Shown here: one piece after another, positions 38,472-51,530 of the stretch
Layout: each line of letters begins with the position of its first letter
How positions within the stretch are numbered: position 1 is the first letter of the stretch
NCBI RefSeq assembly: GCF_047948215.1
Contig: NC_134455.1
Coordinates: forward strand, 296,583,647 to 296,647,646
Direction: 5' to 3'
DNA: 64,000 nt
Origin: Lycorma delicatula
Taxonomy: Eukaryota; Arthropoda; Insecta; Hemiptera; Fulgoridae
Notes under the pieces: generated by a model
Database searches by the model: none
What the model saw: the letters and a program-made list of their open reading frames with translations, nothing else
What the model was told of the DNA's origin: nothing
Made by a program: the position numbers and the translations under genes

Positions 38472-41400
38472 AAATTTAATTAAAAACATTTTAGACGTTC
38501 TACATATCCCTGTGCTAGTCCAATAACCTTGTGGTATGTAATCTCTGCTGATTACCTAAACACGTGTTAGAAATATTGATTAGTTTCGGGTTAAGCTTGA
38601 CCGCTCTTCAGACAGGACACATTTTGACTGCAATCAGACACAGTTTAATTAACGTATACGTAACCGACAATATAAAAATGATTTAAACATGGTTTCCGCT
38701 GATATTAGTTAATAAAATAATTAAAAAGTGATATATCCTCCTTACCAGCAATTAAAATAAATTCTCTCTAGATCTTTCGGTCCTTAGACCATCGTCAGGA
38801 GAATAAAATATTATAAAATAAAGTGAAAAATTAAAATGAATTAACAGTCATGACTGTGTGTTTGTCAACAGTATACTCAACCGGTATTGGTATAAGAGTA
38901 TACTGTTGACAAGCACAAAGTCATGACTGTTAATTCATTTTAATTTTTCACTTTATTTTATAATATTTTATTCCTCCTGATGATGGTGTAAGGACCAAAA
39001 GATCAAGAGAGCATTAATTTAATTGCTTGTAAGGTGGATATATCACTTTTTAATTATTTTAGTATAAAAATGCTCTTAAATATTAGGAACAAGATTTTTC
39101 TTCCTTAATCCGTTCATTACAGAAGTAAAAATGTAATCACAAATATGTTAACAAATGCAAGAAGATCATTCAGTTTTTATTATTTGTTGAGTTATAAGAC
39201 CATTAATAAGAAGATATATTAAAGCGATGGATGTTATTTTAAGAAATGTAGCCGTTTTGAAATTTTGCGAAGTAGAAGCGATAGGCGTAATTTTGGGCTA
39301 TATAATATTTTAGGATTTGTGTTTATCAACCTTTTTTATGTTTACACATTAATTTTTATCTCTGTTATGTATAAGTAATACGATGTTTCATTTTTATTGG
39401 TTTTAAAATCTGGTAAATTAATGGACATCATTCGGATTTGTTTTTAAAACTCTCCTTTCGATTTTACGTAAGTATTCTTAATTGCAGTTACTTTTGGTAC
39501 ATTTTACATCCTCAATTTATTTATCCTAACCTTTTCTTCCCTTATAAGTTTTATATCTCCATCTGTTACCAGATTAACTCTAACTTACTTCCGGGTAGGT
39601 GAGGCTCTCTATGAAACTTTCTCTTCTGTAGTTTATTTAAAATTTTGTCAGTACCTCCTAAATTTTTTTAACGCTCCTCTTAATGATATTTCGAAAGCTT
39701 CTATTGTTTATGGGAGATTTTAGCAAATTTTAATGCAACACAATATTTTTACGGTTTTTTTTCTGTTCCTAAATATATATTATTTTATTTTATTACTAAA
39801 ATCGCGGTATGCTGTACGTAGTCTAATGAAGATTGGACGGGTGAAATGATACGTAAAATAAGCCAGTTCTTTACGGGAATCAAATCTGAGATTGGCTGAT
39901 ACTGAAGCCAAGCATGTTGGCCCACCGTTATTGATGCTAATACGTTTCGTTATTTTTTCCGATAACTGTTTGTGTTAGTTTTGTATTGTTACATATTCTG
40001 CAGTTCCTACATTTAAAAAGATGTTTCTTTATAAACAATACTTATTTAGACAATGTTTAAACAATATATATTTTTTATCTCAGTTTATTGCGTTTTATAT
40101 TACAATGGTATTTAATAGAAAATTATTTTGTAAAGTTACAAGTAGCACATCTTAAATAATTATAAATGATGAATTATTTAATAATTTAAAATGTTCTAAA
40201 AATGCAATTTTACTTTAAATATTATTTCACAAAAAATGTTCAAGATCAAATGGATTCAAAATTTAATTAATTTTTTTTTTTGAGTATATTTCTTTTAACC
40301 CGGGTGTAGTCAACCTTATTTTAGCCCCGCGAGTAGTTAACTGTGTAGGAGAAATCTAACACTTAATAAGCTGTTGTTATTTGCTTTATAACGTCACTTT
40401 TAATTGGAAAATGGCCTAATTATTAACTCTTCTTTGTTTGAAAGTTGTTTCACTACAGTTTACTTAATTTTGTATTTTTAATACTAAAATTAAAAATGAA
40501 TTTATGTGTTTTTTATATTGAGTTTTTGTATGATTATGTATTTTAATTACCAAAACTATCCTTTTATACTTTCTACGCTCGTTTCGAGTGCATTTCTCGT
40601 CAAATCGAATGGCTCTTATTAGCTGGTGAAATCTTCTTTCGGGCATCACAGCTCTAAAATATGGTGCTGTACCGTCATTTTTCCACATTCCGGCAGTGTT
40701 CAAATGGTTGGCATTCTTCACTACTAACATGTACAGGACTCCAAAAAATGTTAAGATTTGCTCGTTTGTAAATTGAACAATCTTACTTATAATTTGGTCA
40801 GGAAAAAACATTTTCTAGCAATCAAAAATATGTGTACAATCTTTGGCAGAAGGTTTTACTCGAGGGAGTTTTCTAACAATATTTTTTTTGGTATTTTTTT
40901 TTAGCAGAAACTGATGTATGCACTTGCCAATTAGTAATTCCATCCTTTCCGAATGAACTGCAATCCAGATTGCACTGGGTCTTTTATACGAACAGCAGTC
41001 CCTATTAGTGAAGAAAAACGAATGCCCGCTGTGTTATTATTTTATTGTTCATCCTCACTGTTTGATAGTTCTGTGTCCGAGTTATGACTACAATGTTCAG
41101 TTAAAGAATGACTTTCACTATGAGTTTCATTTTCAAGCATTGCAACACTTTCTGATTCCATAATCAGGTTTTCTTGCCGTAATAAATTTTATTCACTTCA
41201 CTGATACAAACAGTTACACGAAACACAAATAACGAATCACCACTAAATAAATTACAAAAAAATAAATAAGTGAAAAAAAAATCATAAAATACGAACGCAA
41301 TCGGTCAACAACTCTTTCAGTAGGAGCGAGGTTTCCATCTTACTTTACGGTATACAAGTCTGGGAAAGAGCTCTGCGTGCCGACAAGAACAGAAGAGCCC

Positions 41401-44400
41401 TTGAAGGAATTCAACGGCGCATGGGCTTAAGAGTGATATGCGCATATTCTTCAGTCTCCACCGAGGCAGTACTCGTAATTGCAGGAGTTCCTCCGCTTAA
41501 ACAACTGGCGGAGATGCGAGTGAGTATAGCATGTGGACAACCTTCTAAAGAAGCATATGAAGAGATGCTGCGTAATTGGCAACATCGTTGGGATGTAGCC
41601 AACACGGGACGATGGACACATCGTTTGATACCGTTGATCCGATCATGGATATAAAGGAAGTTCGGGGACATAAATTACTGGATAACGCAATTTTTTACAG
41701 GGCATGGGTCGTTCAGGTCCTATTTATGTGCGAGACTAAGGGTAGATAACAACAACTGTCCTTACTGTGGGGCTTATGATTCCCCTGAACATGTAGTATT
41801 TGAATGTAACCGTTGGACTGAAAGCAGGCAATCCTGTGTAAGACGTATAGGGCCATTATCTACGGAGAATGTGGTGGATAAAATGCTACTTAACGAGGAC
41901 AACTTTAATGTGATCTCGTCGTTTATAACCGCAGTTATAAAGAAGAAAGATGAGGAAGCTCGTCAAGAAGAAACCGCTCGCTGATCACGGCTTGTCGTAG
42001 GTGGAATTTCCACTTACGAAATAAAAGAGCTAACCGGTGAACTGACCTGCCGTGCCGGACATACAGCCGGCGAGCGGGGAGGCGAGCTAGAGTAAAGGAC
42101 ACTCCTCTGGCGCGAGTCAAACTTGATTGTAGATCCGTTCCAGAGGAGTAGGTGGGAATATAAAAAAAAAAAAAAAAAAAAAAAAGTAAAAAAAAAGTAG
42201 GAGCGAGGTACCCACCGGGTTGGTCTAGTGGTGAACGCGTCTTCCCAAATCAGCTGATTTGTAAGTCGAGAGTTCCAGCGTTCAAGTTCTAGTAAATTCA
42301 GTTATTTTTACACGAATTTGAATACTAGATCGTGGATACCGGTGTTCTTTGGTGGTTGGGTTTCAATTAACCACGCATTTCAGGAATGGTCGAACTGAGA
42401 CTGTACAAGATTACATTTTTTTTACACTCGTACATATCATCCTCATTCATCCTTTGAAGTATTGTCTGAAAGGTAATTACCGGAGGCGAAACAAGAAAAA
42501 GAAAAGAAAAAAGTAGGAGCGACGTGATCGGTCAACTGTGTAGATTGCTGCTGAATACAATCAGATGGTGTGCCTTCGTGTCGCCTAACATTGACGCCCG
42601 CCGATGAATCGTCGTGCAAATATTGAGACAAATAGTCAGAAGGCATAGTCAATAGTCGTTTAGGTATTGCTGGAGTTTGAGGCTTGTCAGACGCGAAATA
42701 AAGAAGGTTTCTTCAGAGTAACTTGTTTCGTTAGGCTAAATCTAACACGTTGACCGATCGCGGGTTAAGTAGCATTGATCTGAAATTTAGCATTTATTCC
42801 AGTTAAAATAAGAAATAAAATTCAAGGAAGTATTGAAGCAATGCAAATTAGGATACATGATTTTTTTTACTTCATTTTTTGGAATTGGTGATAAATAGCT
42901 TGCCGGTAGTTTTAGAAAATGGATAGTAGAGAAATTTAATTTTTTGAAAATAACAAAAATAAAGGTTTATCAAAGATTAACTTTTTTGAAGGTTATAAAA
43001 TTTCCTTTGTCTAATTGTTTAGTCGTTGAACTATAGAAATTAACTCATAACTAAAATTAAAATTAACTAAAACGTTCTGAAATAAAACCACTTTTAACTT
43101 CTTTTGAAAAAACTAATTTAAACATAATATTTTAGTGATGCGCTCGAAAACAAATTTTATTATGTAGTAATGTTAACCGGGTTTAAACATTATTACTAGT
43201 ATTATTTTTTTAAATGCACATTTTTCAGGAGAAATTATTTTATTTGTTTAATTTTTAACCTATTGAATTTGTTCACATTTATATCGTCTTATAAAGAAAA
43301 GAGCTGTAAGTTGTTCAGAATGTTTAAATTTTTTTTTTTTTTATTCTGTCTAAACGAATAATTTTATCATGTATTTTTTTATGAATACGGATGTATGGAA
43401 AATGTGGTAAATTTTTGCCGTAAAGTATTAGGATGGGACTCAAATTTTAGCTAAGATTAGAGTAAATATCAAAATTATAGTGTTCAAACTTGAGTTTTCA
43501 AAAAGAAGCCGTTAAGGATTTCTTTTTTTCTATTTCAGAAGGTCTTTAGTTCAGTCAACTTTTTTTTACAACTACCAAAAAATAAAAAAACTACTGACTT
43601 GAAAAGATATTGTCTTTAAATGTATTTAATGAAAAAATATTTATTGAAAGCCAATGATACAAATGGAAAGCAGAGAATTAGCTTATATAAACAGTCTAAA
43701 TCTCTAAAACTTCCCGATTGGTTGGCTGCCACCACCTGACACACTCCCTTATAAGGGGTTGGGTAATGTTTATATCAAGAAAAACTGAGGTAAGTGCGAA
43801 TATTTCCTTCGTTAAATAAAATATCGAATAGACTGGTAGGAATAAACAATTTGTATTGTTTTATAAAAACTAATTATTTATTAGATATAATTTTTTATGT
43901 GTTTCTTTTATGTTTTTTCATTTACTACTAATGATAACTATTTAACATTGAAATGCTCACTCAACTTTCGATCTTTTCGTTTGCAAACGGTTTTGAATGT
44001 TTTCTACGTAGATTTCATTTACTATAAGAAAATTATTTGTTATTAAATTCGTTATAAGTTCCAATTAGAAGGTGTCGTATGTTAGAGCGGGTACTCAAGA
44101 AATTTATTTTGATTGTCACTTAAAAATTAATTTCTAAAATGCAATTTGAAGATAAAATTTAACCTACATGGCGATGATAAATGTTAATAAAAACATTCTA
44201 TTTTGTAGGATATAATAGGATGTTTTAAGATTTTAAGAAAAATGGGTTTCGAAATAGAAACAATAATTATTTAAGATGTATACAAGAATCGGATAACAAA
44301 GGTTAGATTAGAAGAAGAAGAAAGGCGAGGTCTAACATAATAGGGAGTGAAACAAAGATACTATCCTCTTTTTGTCTATCTTCTGACGGAGCAATAAAGG

Positions 44401-47135
44401 AATTGAAGGGGAAATTAGACAGCGGAGTAACAATTGAAGTAGGGAAAATAAAAACGTTAAGGTTAGCTGATGATATTGTTCTTTTAATCGATCCTGATAG
44501 CGATTTATTCGAAGTAGCAAACGGTATGGTCTCATTTCTTGGAGAGCAATTGAATTTAAAAAAAAAAGAATAAAACAAAACAATGAATCTATTGAAAAGT
44601 GAAAGAAGTCAGAATATCGAAAAAAGAAATATAATTTATCAAGAGTTCAAAAGTATTTTTCTTTTCGTATTGAAAAGGTTAGATTAAATAAGAGAGGTAT
44701 TTAAAAAATAAAGCTAACTAGAAGCAACTAGGGAAATTTTCATTTACAAAATAATCTAGTATCAAATGTACGGGTATGAAGAAGTTTAAATAAATGTTAA
44801 AAATGAGATTCATGAAAAGAAATGATACTGCATGAAAATCTTAAAATTAATTAGACGGGTAAGATTTTTAAAATGAAAAGGATGTAACTAGTGTAAGAAG
44901 AAACGCTTGTCGAGAATTTTCTAAGTAGATATATTATATTAGGTGGTTGTGTAATAGTAGTGGTTTTATAATCTTAATTAATTTAAGATGAATGAAAAAT
45001 TGTGCAGCAAATTCAATAGATCGATTTAGAAATTGGTTTTATCGGTAATGCAGCGAGCTCCCAGTAATTTAGATATCTTTTATCTAAACCTGTCGGTAAT
45101 CCGAACCATCAGTGAAGGAATTTATGTACATATAAATTTTTGGTTGATAATAAATAAAAAAATATTTTATCCTGAATTACACCGATTGAAAATAAATAAA
45201 ATGTCGTCTTATAGTTCTAAAATCTATTACAGACATACATTAACTTTCTTAAAAAGATAATAGACTTCAACCAAAACAAGAAGTAATCAATTTTGTAATG
45301 TTTTCCTTTATAAAATCATTTAAAGATCTAACTTCATAATTAAACTTTTTATTTATATTGTATTAAATATTTTTGAATGTTTTTTTATGGTTTTTTTTTT
45401 TACATTGCTCAACATTAGTAAAAATGTAGAATACAGTAATGCGAATTTTTCACTAAACCGAGCATAGGTGGTTTTAATTAGTTCAAGACTAGTTATGAAT
45501 CGTTGTGTCTACCTTATTAATGTGCCCTAGCTGTTACTACTATTTTGTGTAAATATAGTATAAAATAAATTTACTGATAAAAATAGAAGTTAGTTCCTGT
45601 TTACTAGATTTTGACGGTTTATTTTGAGCAGTCTGGGTGAAAAAATATTAAATAACATTTTTTTCCATTTGTTTGTCGTTAGAATTTTTTATTGAAACAA
45701 TTATGTGCGTTACTAAGAAAAAAAATTGTATAATTTGTATCGGTTCATATTTTTTATTATATTTTATCCCGAATGTTTCCGTTACAATCTGTTCAAATAG
45801 TGAACAATAAGCAACCCCTTAACATGACCCAGTTAGTTGAGGATGTTGTGTATGACATTTAAATGTGATGTAGTTTTGTACAAACTCAGGCCGACCGCTA
45901 TGAGATGTGTAGTTAATTGAATCCCAACCACCAAAGTACACCGAAATCTGTCCAATATTTAAATCCGTATAAAAGTAACTAAATTTTACCAGGATTTGAA
46001 CCTCAGAACCTTCGACGACGATTTGTGACGACGAGTTAACCACTAGACCAGCAATCTTTGCCCTTGAGGTCCTAATTTTTATTCTTGTAAAATGTATTTA
46101 AAATGTTCAATATTTATCAAAACAGAAAACTCTCTAAATAAATAAAAAAATATTGGTAACGTTGTTTCTAAACTATTCCGTTATTATATGGAGCCTAAAG
46201 TTTAACTACTTTTCCTTTGATCATATTGAAATTATTTTTACCCATACAAATGGATTTATCTTCTTTTTATTCCTTTTCATCTAAAAATTACGTTAGATGC
46301 TAAATTTTAAATAATATTTGTTAAATACAAAAATCATTTTGTAAATTATACTTTATTTATTTATTATTTTTTCAAATTTAATGCCAATAAATCTTCGATA
46401 TGAACTATTTTTGTTAATAAAAATTTTGTAAACCGATTTTTTAAACCATTAAAAGGTTTCAACATCTCCACAGACATCAGTAATCAAATACTTTGTACAG
46501 TGTTAACAAAATATCTGATCTGGACACCATATGACGTCCTTATACGTCTATTGAATTACATATACACATTTTTAATTTTTAAATGAAAAGTACATAAAAT
46601 TTTATTTCATTATAACTTCTGATATTTTTCATATTTTTTTTATTGTTATTATTGAATTATTATTTATCGTAACATTTTTTTACTATCAGAGGTTAATGAT
46701 TATTATTAATAAATCAATATATTTAAAGAAAAAAAGGTTAAAAAAGAAGAGATGAAGTCTGATTCGAACCGATGTGCCTTCTTCCCCTTGTAACATCCAA
46801 ATATTTCATTAATTAAAATTTAATTTGGCTGTAACTCTGGAATCAATGAAAGTACCAATTATGATATATCGATGAAAAGCTCTCAGTGAGGACTTATTAC
46901 TTCAGTTTAAAAATTACAAGAAAAAGTTAATATTCGAAATTTTTTGGATTTTGGACTTGACCAAAAATAAAAGCAAAAAAATAAATCCAAAAAATGTATT
47001 TTGACCAAACACTTGACCAAAAATGTATTTTTGGTCAAGTCGTTTGTAATCAAAAGGGAAGGTGCACAACTAGATGTTACAACATTCCTAAATCCGAAAT
47101 TTCAACACCCTACGGCTAATAGTTTTTGAGTTATG

Positions 47136-47186
<51 letters not shown>

Positions 47187-49965
47187 CGTACGTAAGTACA
47201 GACGTCACGCCGAAACTAGACAAATTGGATTCAGGAATGGTCAAATGGATATTTCCGTTGAAATCTGAAAACCGAAATTTTTCGCGATCACAGTACTTCC
47301 TTTACTTCGTACAAGAAAGTAAAAATGGTCACAGAATAATTAATCGACAAACGATTTAATATTTTATCTTGGAAAATCTCCTTTCTTTCTTTCGTGTGTA
47401 AAAAGTTACTCTGTTATTTTAACTCATAACATTATTTGATAAAGTAATTCTTATGTCATCTGTTTTAATTATAAATGTATGCTAGTTCTACTACTTAAGA
47501 AAAATCTATCCTCTTTTATTTTTTCTCTCACTTCATGAAAATATCTATAAATTTTTTAGAGGTCTAGGCTTTTCTAACAAACTTTCAAAGAAAGTAAAGA
47601 ATTTTCAATATGTCCCTACGTACTTTTTTTTTTAATGTAGTTGAAGTATAGTCAGGACCAAATATACCGATTTCTAGATTCTGTGTTTTTGTATAGGAAG
47701 TCCCTTTTGTAATGAAAGGTTCTAGCTATAAGAAAGACTAATACTGTAGGCAAGTATAGTGAAACAATAAATTAATCTATCCCTTTCTGCCATATAACAA
47801 TGCGTTATACTTGGGCTCAACTCGGTATTGATTTGTTAAAACATAATTATATATATATATATTTTGTTTATATTAGTATATGTTTTCTACATAATAAACA
47901 AAAGTAAAATGTTTTTAATAGTTTTCAAAAACTTTGAAGAACGGTTAACCAAAAACAATAATACTCGGTTTTTCTTCAGATTCGATCTTTTTGATGTCTG
48001 TGCCAAATTTACGGTCCGTATTCTGTTGGATCGTTAATTTTACTATGTCTGAAATTTATTTTATTTATTTAGAGTTTTTTTCTTAGATCAAAACGTAATT
48101 TTACTGTACTAACATTGAAACAGAAAAAAGAAAAATTTCAGAACTCTTGTTTTTAAGGATGAAGTTACCTTCTACTATAATAATGTCGACAATGTTCTTC
48201 TGCTCACTTAGTGAACAATAATAAAATAAATCCCAAAACGCTGAAGGTTAAAACAGTTAAAAGCTTAAAAGTCATAAATTCGTACAACTTATGTAAAATT
48301 TATAGAAATACAAATTTCAGGAGGTAAGAATATTTAATGTGAAGTAATTTAATGGTTTTTCTGATAGTAATAATTTTTAATAAGCATAACAAAAATTCCT
48401 ACAAATAGAATTTTCATAAATTATGATTAATAACTTTTCGACATATTATCCCCTCAGTATCACTCCATCACTTATCTGCTTTTTTTGAAAAATGTAATAT
48501 GTATGAAATTTTTAAGACAAAATAATTTTTACTTATTTTTACATTAATAAATATTCGTAATTAGATATACTGAGTGTTCTAAACCACCTGTTCACCCCTT
48601 CTAAAATTGAAGGAAGTGATTTTTCTGGAAAATGCAAAAGCAGTTGATCACCAAGTCGGGGGCGCTCCCTTTTGGTCATATTACCAACTTCTGGTTTCGA
48701 CCGTAAGTGGACTAACTAGACCGAAAGTTCATTTTTTTAAATTGGGACATATATATTTTCACTGAGAATTTGGATTCTAGGGACAAAGATACGTAAGCCT
48801 TATTCGAAACATTTTTCCATTAAGTGCTATCTTTAACCTCTAAATGACCTTAGAACTTTACCTAGTCCCGAATTCATTTCAAAACCTCTTTTAAGCACCA
48901 AAAACTTGATTTTTACAAATCAAAATTAACATTTAAAAATAATAAATATATGAAATAAATTTTAGGATGTAAATCAAGATAATAAATTAATGTAATCGAT
49001 AGAAATAAAATAACAGTTTGAATAACTTTATTTAAAATAATTCTCGTACATATTTGTACGCACGTCTAAGAAAGATACAAAATTTAAATGGATCTTTTTT
49101 TTCTTATAATAAAAATGTTTAATGTTGGGTTATATTCTTTAAAATAAATCGGATGAAAAATAAGATCTGTGATTAAAAATTGACGCTGAAACATAATTTG
49201 GCCGTTTCTTGTGAACGGAAGAACTGTGCTGAATTACTTGAGAGTAATAGTTATCTGGCTTGACAGCCGTCATCTTACGAGGAATTAAAATATAAATTAA
49301 AGAAACCGAAAAGTTTTTTTAAATATTACACTTTTTTTAAACTTATTTTGCTATTGACTTATAAATGGGATTTTTTAGAAAGTTTATTCGTATTAGTTTT
49401 TATTACCAGTTATTAAGGATAAGATAAACTTACGTACTCACCTCTAATACTATTACAGATAGTATTTAATCGTTTAATATTCTTCACGACTCATAATTTT
49501 GGCGTAAGTTTATTTGCATAGTTAATTATACACTGATATACAGTACTACCACTATTTCGTTGAACTTATTTCCCTTTTTTTTAATCTAGTATTTACAAAA
49601 TTTTTATCATTATCGATGAGCAACTTTGTTGATTAATATTGCTTGACGGTAGCATTTAATTTATTTACTACGACTGTTAAACATGCGTAAACCTAAATAT
49701 GCCTTGCCGTAATTGAACAAATTATGTAATTAAATAAAGGAAATTATTTGATATACAATATTTAGAAATATAATTTTTCGGTTCCTTCGATTCTTTAATA
49801 ATGAATTAACGTAAGTAATGTCGAGTGTTTTAATACAAATATTTGATTTATCGCCATTAAATGATTGTTGTAAGACCTAAGCTAGCTTTTACTTGAAGTG
49901 CTTGCAATGGTTGACATTTCATTTCCTTAGCGGCTGATAGGAATTTCGTGACTGTATAGAATTTC

Positions 49966-49999
<34 letters not shown>

Positions 50000-51466
50000 T
50001 TGCTGATGTTATTCGGTTTAGCGTACGATTTTATGCTGACACATTCACATGCCCGAGCTAATTTTTATTTCATATTTTGTTATGGAAGCGAGTATGTATT
50101 ACTTTTAAAAGGTAATTTTGTTAAGTTTTTCAATCATTGACCCTACAACTAATTTACTAAAAATTTAATTGTATGCTACTACATTAAAAGCAATTTAATG
50201 TAACGCAGTACAGTGTACAGTATAAAATTATAAAAGATGTAGGTTTCAATTTTTGTAGTTGTGAATATGATTTGTTTAGTGATATTTTGAGCCTTTAATT
50301 TTATTCGATTTTTTTTGGATTATCTTTAACTGAAAGTAGTGATTATTAAATCTCATTAATGCTACATATTTATTAGTTTCGCAAGTATATGTTTTTTAAA
50401 TATTGGTTTATAAAACAGAAATGTTTAGATATCTGACAAGATAAGTTCTCTTAATATTGGCGAAACAATTTTTAAGATAATACCCAAACGGCAGACTTAT
50501 TAAGCGTGTAGTTAAATGGTTTCCACTGTCTTTACTGAAGAAGATTTAACAAAAATAGAGTCAGCAAAAATATGAAAAAGGTTTTATTCTTTTTAAATTT
50601 TGTTTTGATGCAATCATGGACAACCTGTTTTAATTAAAAAAATTTCCATGGATTATTTTTGTTAGTTAATAAACGTTTTTTTTCTTCAAAAATATGTAAT
50701 ATTTATAATCACATTATTCATCTTTTTCGGTATGTAAGTCATTGGTATCAATTTCGGTGTTGAGTACATATTGACGATCTTAACAATGCAATTCACTCAA
50801 GACCTTCAATAAATAAATATACAGAAAATTTCATCAGAAATTCCGTAAAAAGATTTATGCTGCTAGCCGCTACATTATCAGAATATTAAATTATTATAAG
50901 CTAAGTTTACCCTAAAAATCGTATACAATATTATGTTAAGCACAACGAAATGTAGAAAATGTTCAATATAAAAAGATACGTCCACCGTGGATACTATAAA
51001 AGTATCCATAAATAAATATTCCCTTACTGTTATGAAATTGTACATTATTACACTTCTGATGAGTAGCGGATGTAATACCTTTAGTGAACTCGTAAAATAG
51101 AATAAAAAAAAATTAAATTCACTGTATTTGACTGTATTATTGTTTCCCCAAAAATTTGTTAATCGTTTCGAGGAAAAGTTCTGATATATTCTAATTAAAA
51201 AACTTTTTATCTTTTGTTAAAAATTTTTTTTTTAATTTTGCATAAGTATTTGAGAATGTAGAAAACGATGTTGTTCTAAAAAACTCATAAAAAACAATAT
51301 AAAAACAGATTAATGGAATTAAACGAAATTCTTCGCGTAAGACTACTTTTCAATAAATTAACTTAATGATATATTTTTATCGTATTGAAACTATTTAAAC
51401 AACTTTTTAAAGTAAAATTTAATCAATTTCTAAAATAATTAAAATTATACACCTTAACAACAGAAA

Positions 51467-51530
<64 letters not shown>

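Larger units (their letters stand above)
40295..42768 (-). mobile_element. Internally deleted piggyBac element with nested LINE and SINE
   Basis: Flanked on both sides by TTAA (40295-40298 and 42765-42768), the piggyBac target site. The inner ends are inverted: cccgggtgtagtcaacc on the left, and cccgcgatcggtcaacg as the reverse complement of the right end. The minus strand carries a transposase N-terminal half (40464-41160). The C-terminal half is missing, so it is non-autonomous. A LINE tail and a SINE are inserted in the N-terminal leader region. Confidence 0.75.

Noticed and set aside
44303..44583. Minus-strand open frames of 83-91 codons
   Set aside because: Shadows of the plus-strand reverse transcriptase fragment with its ADD motif.
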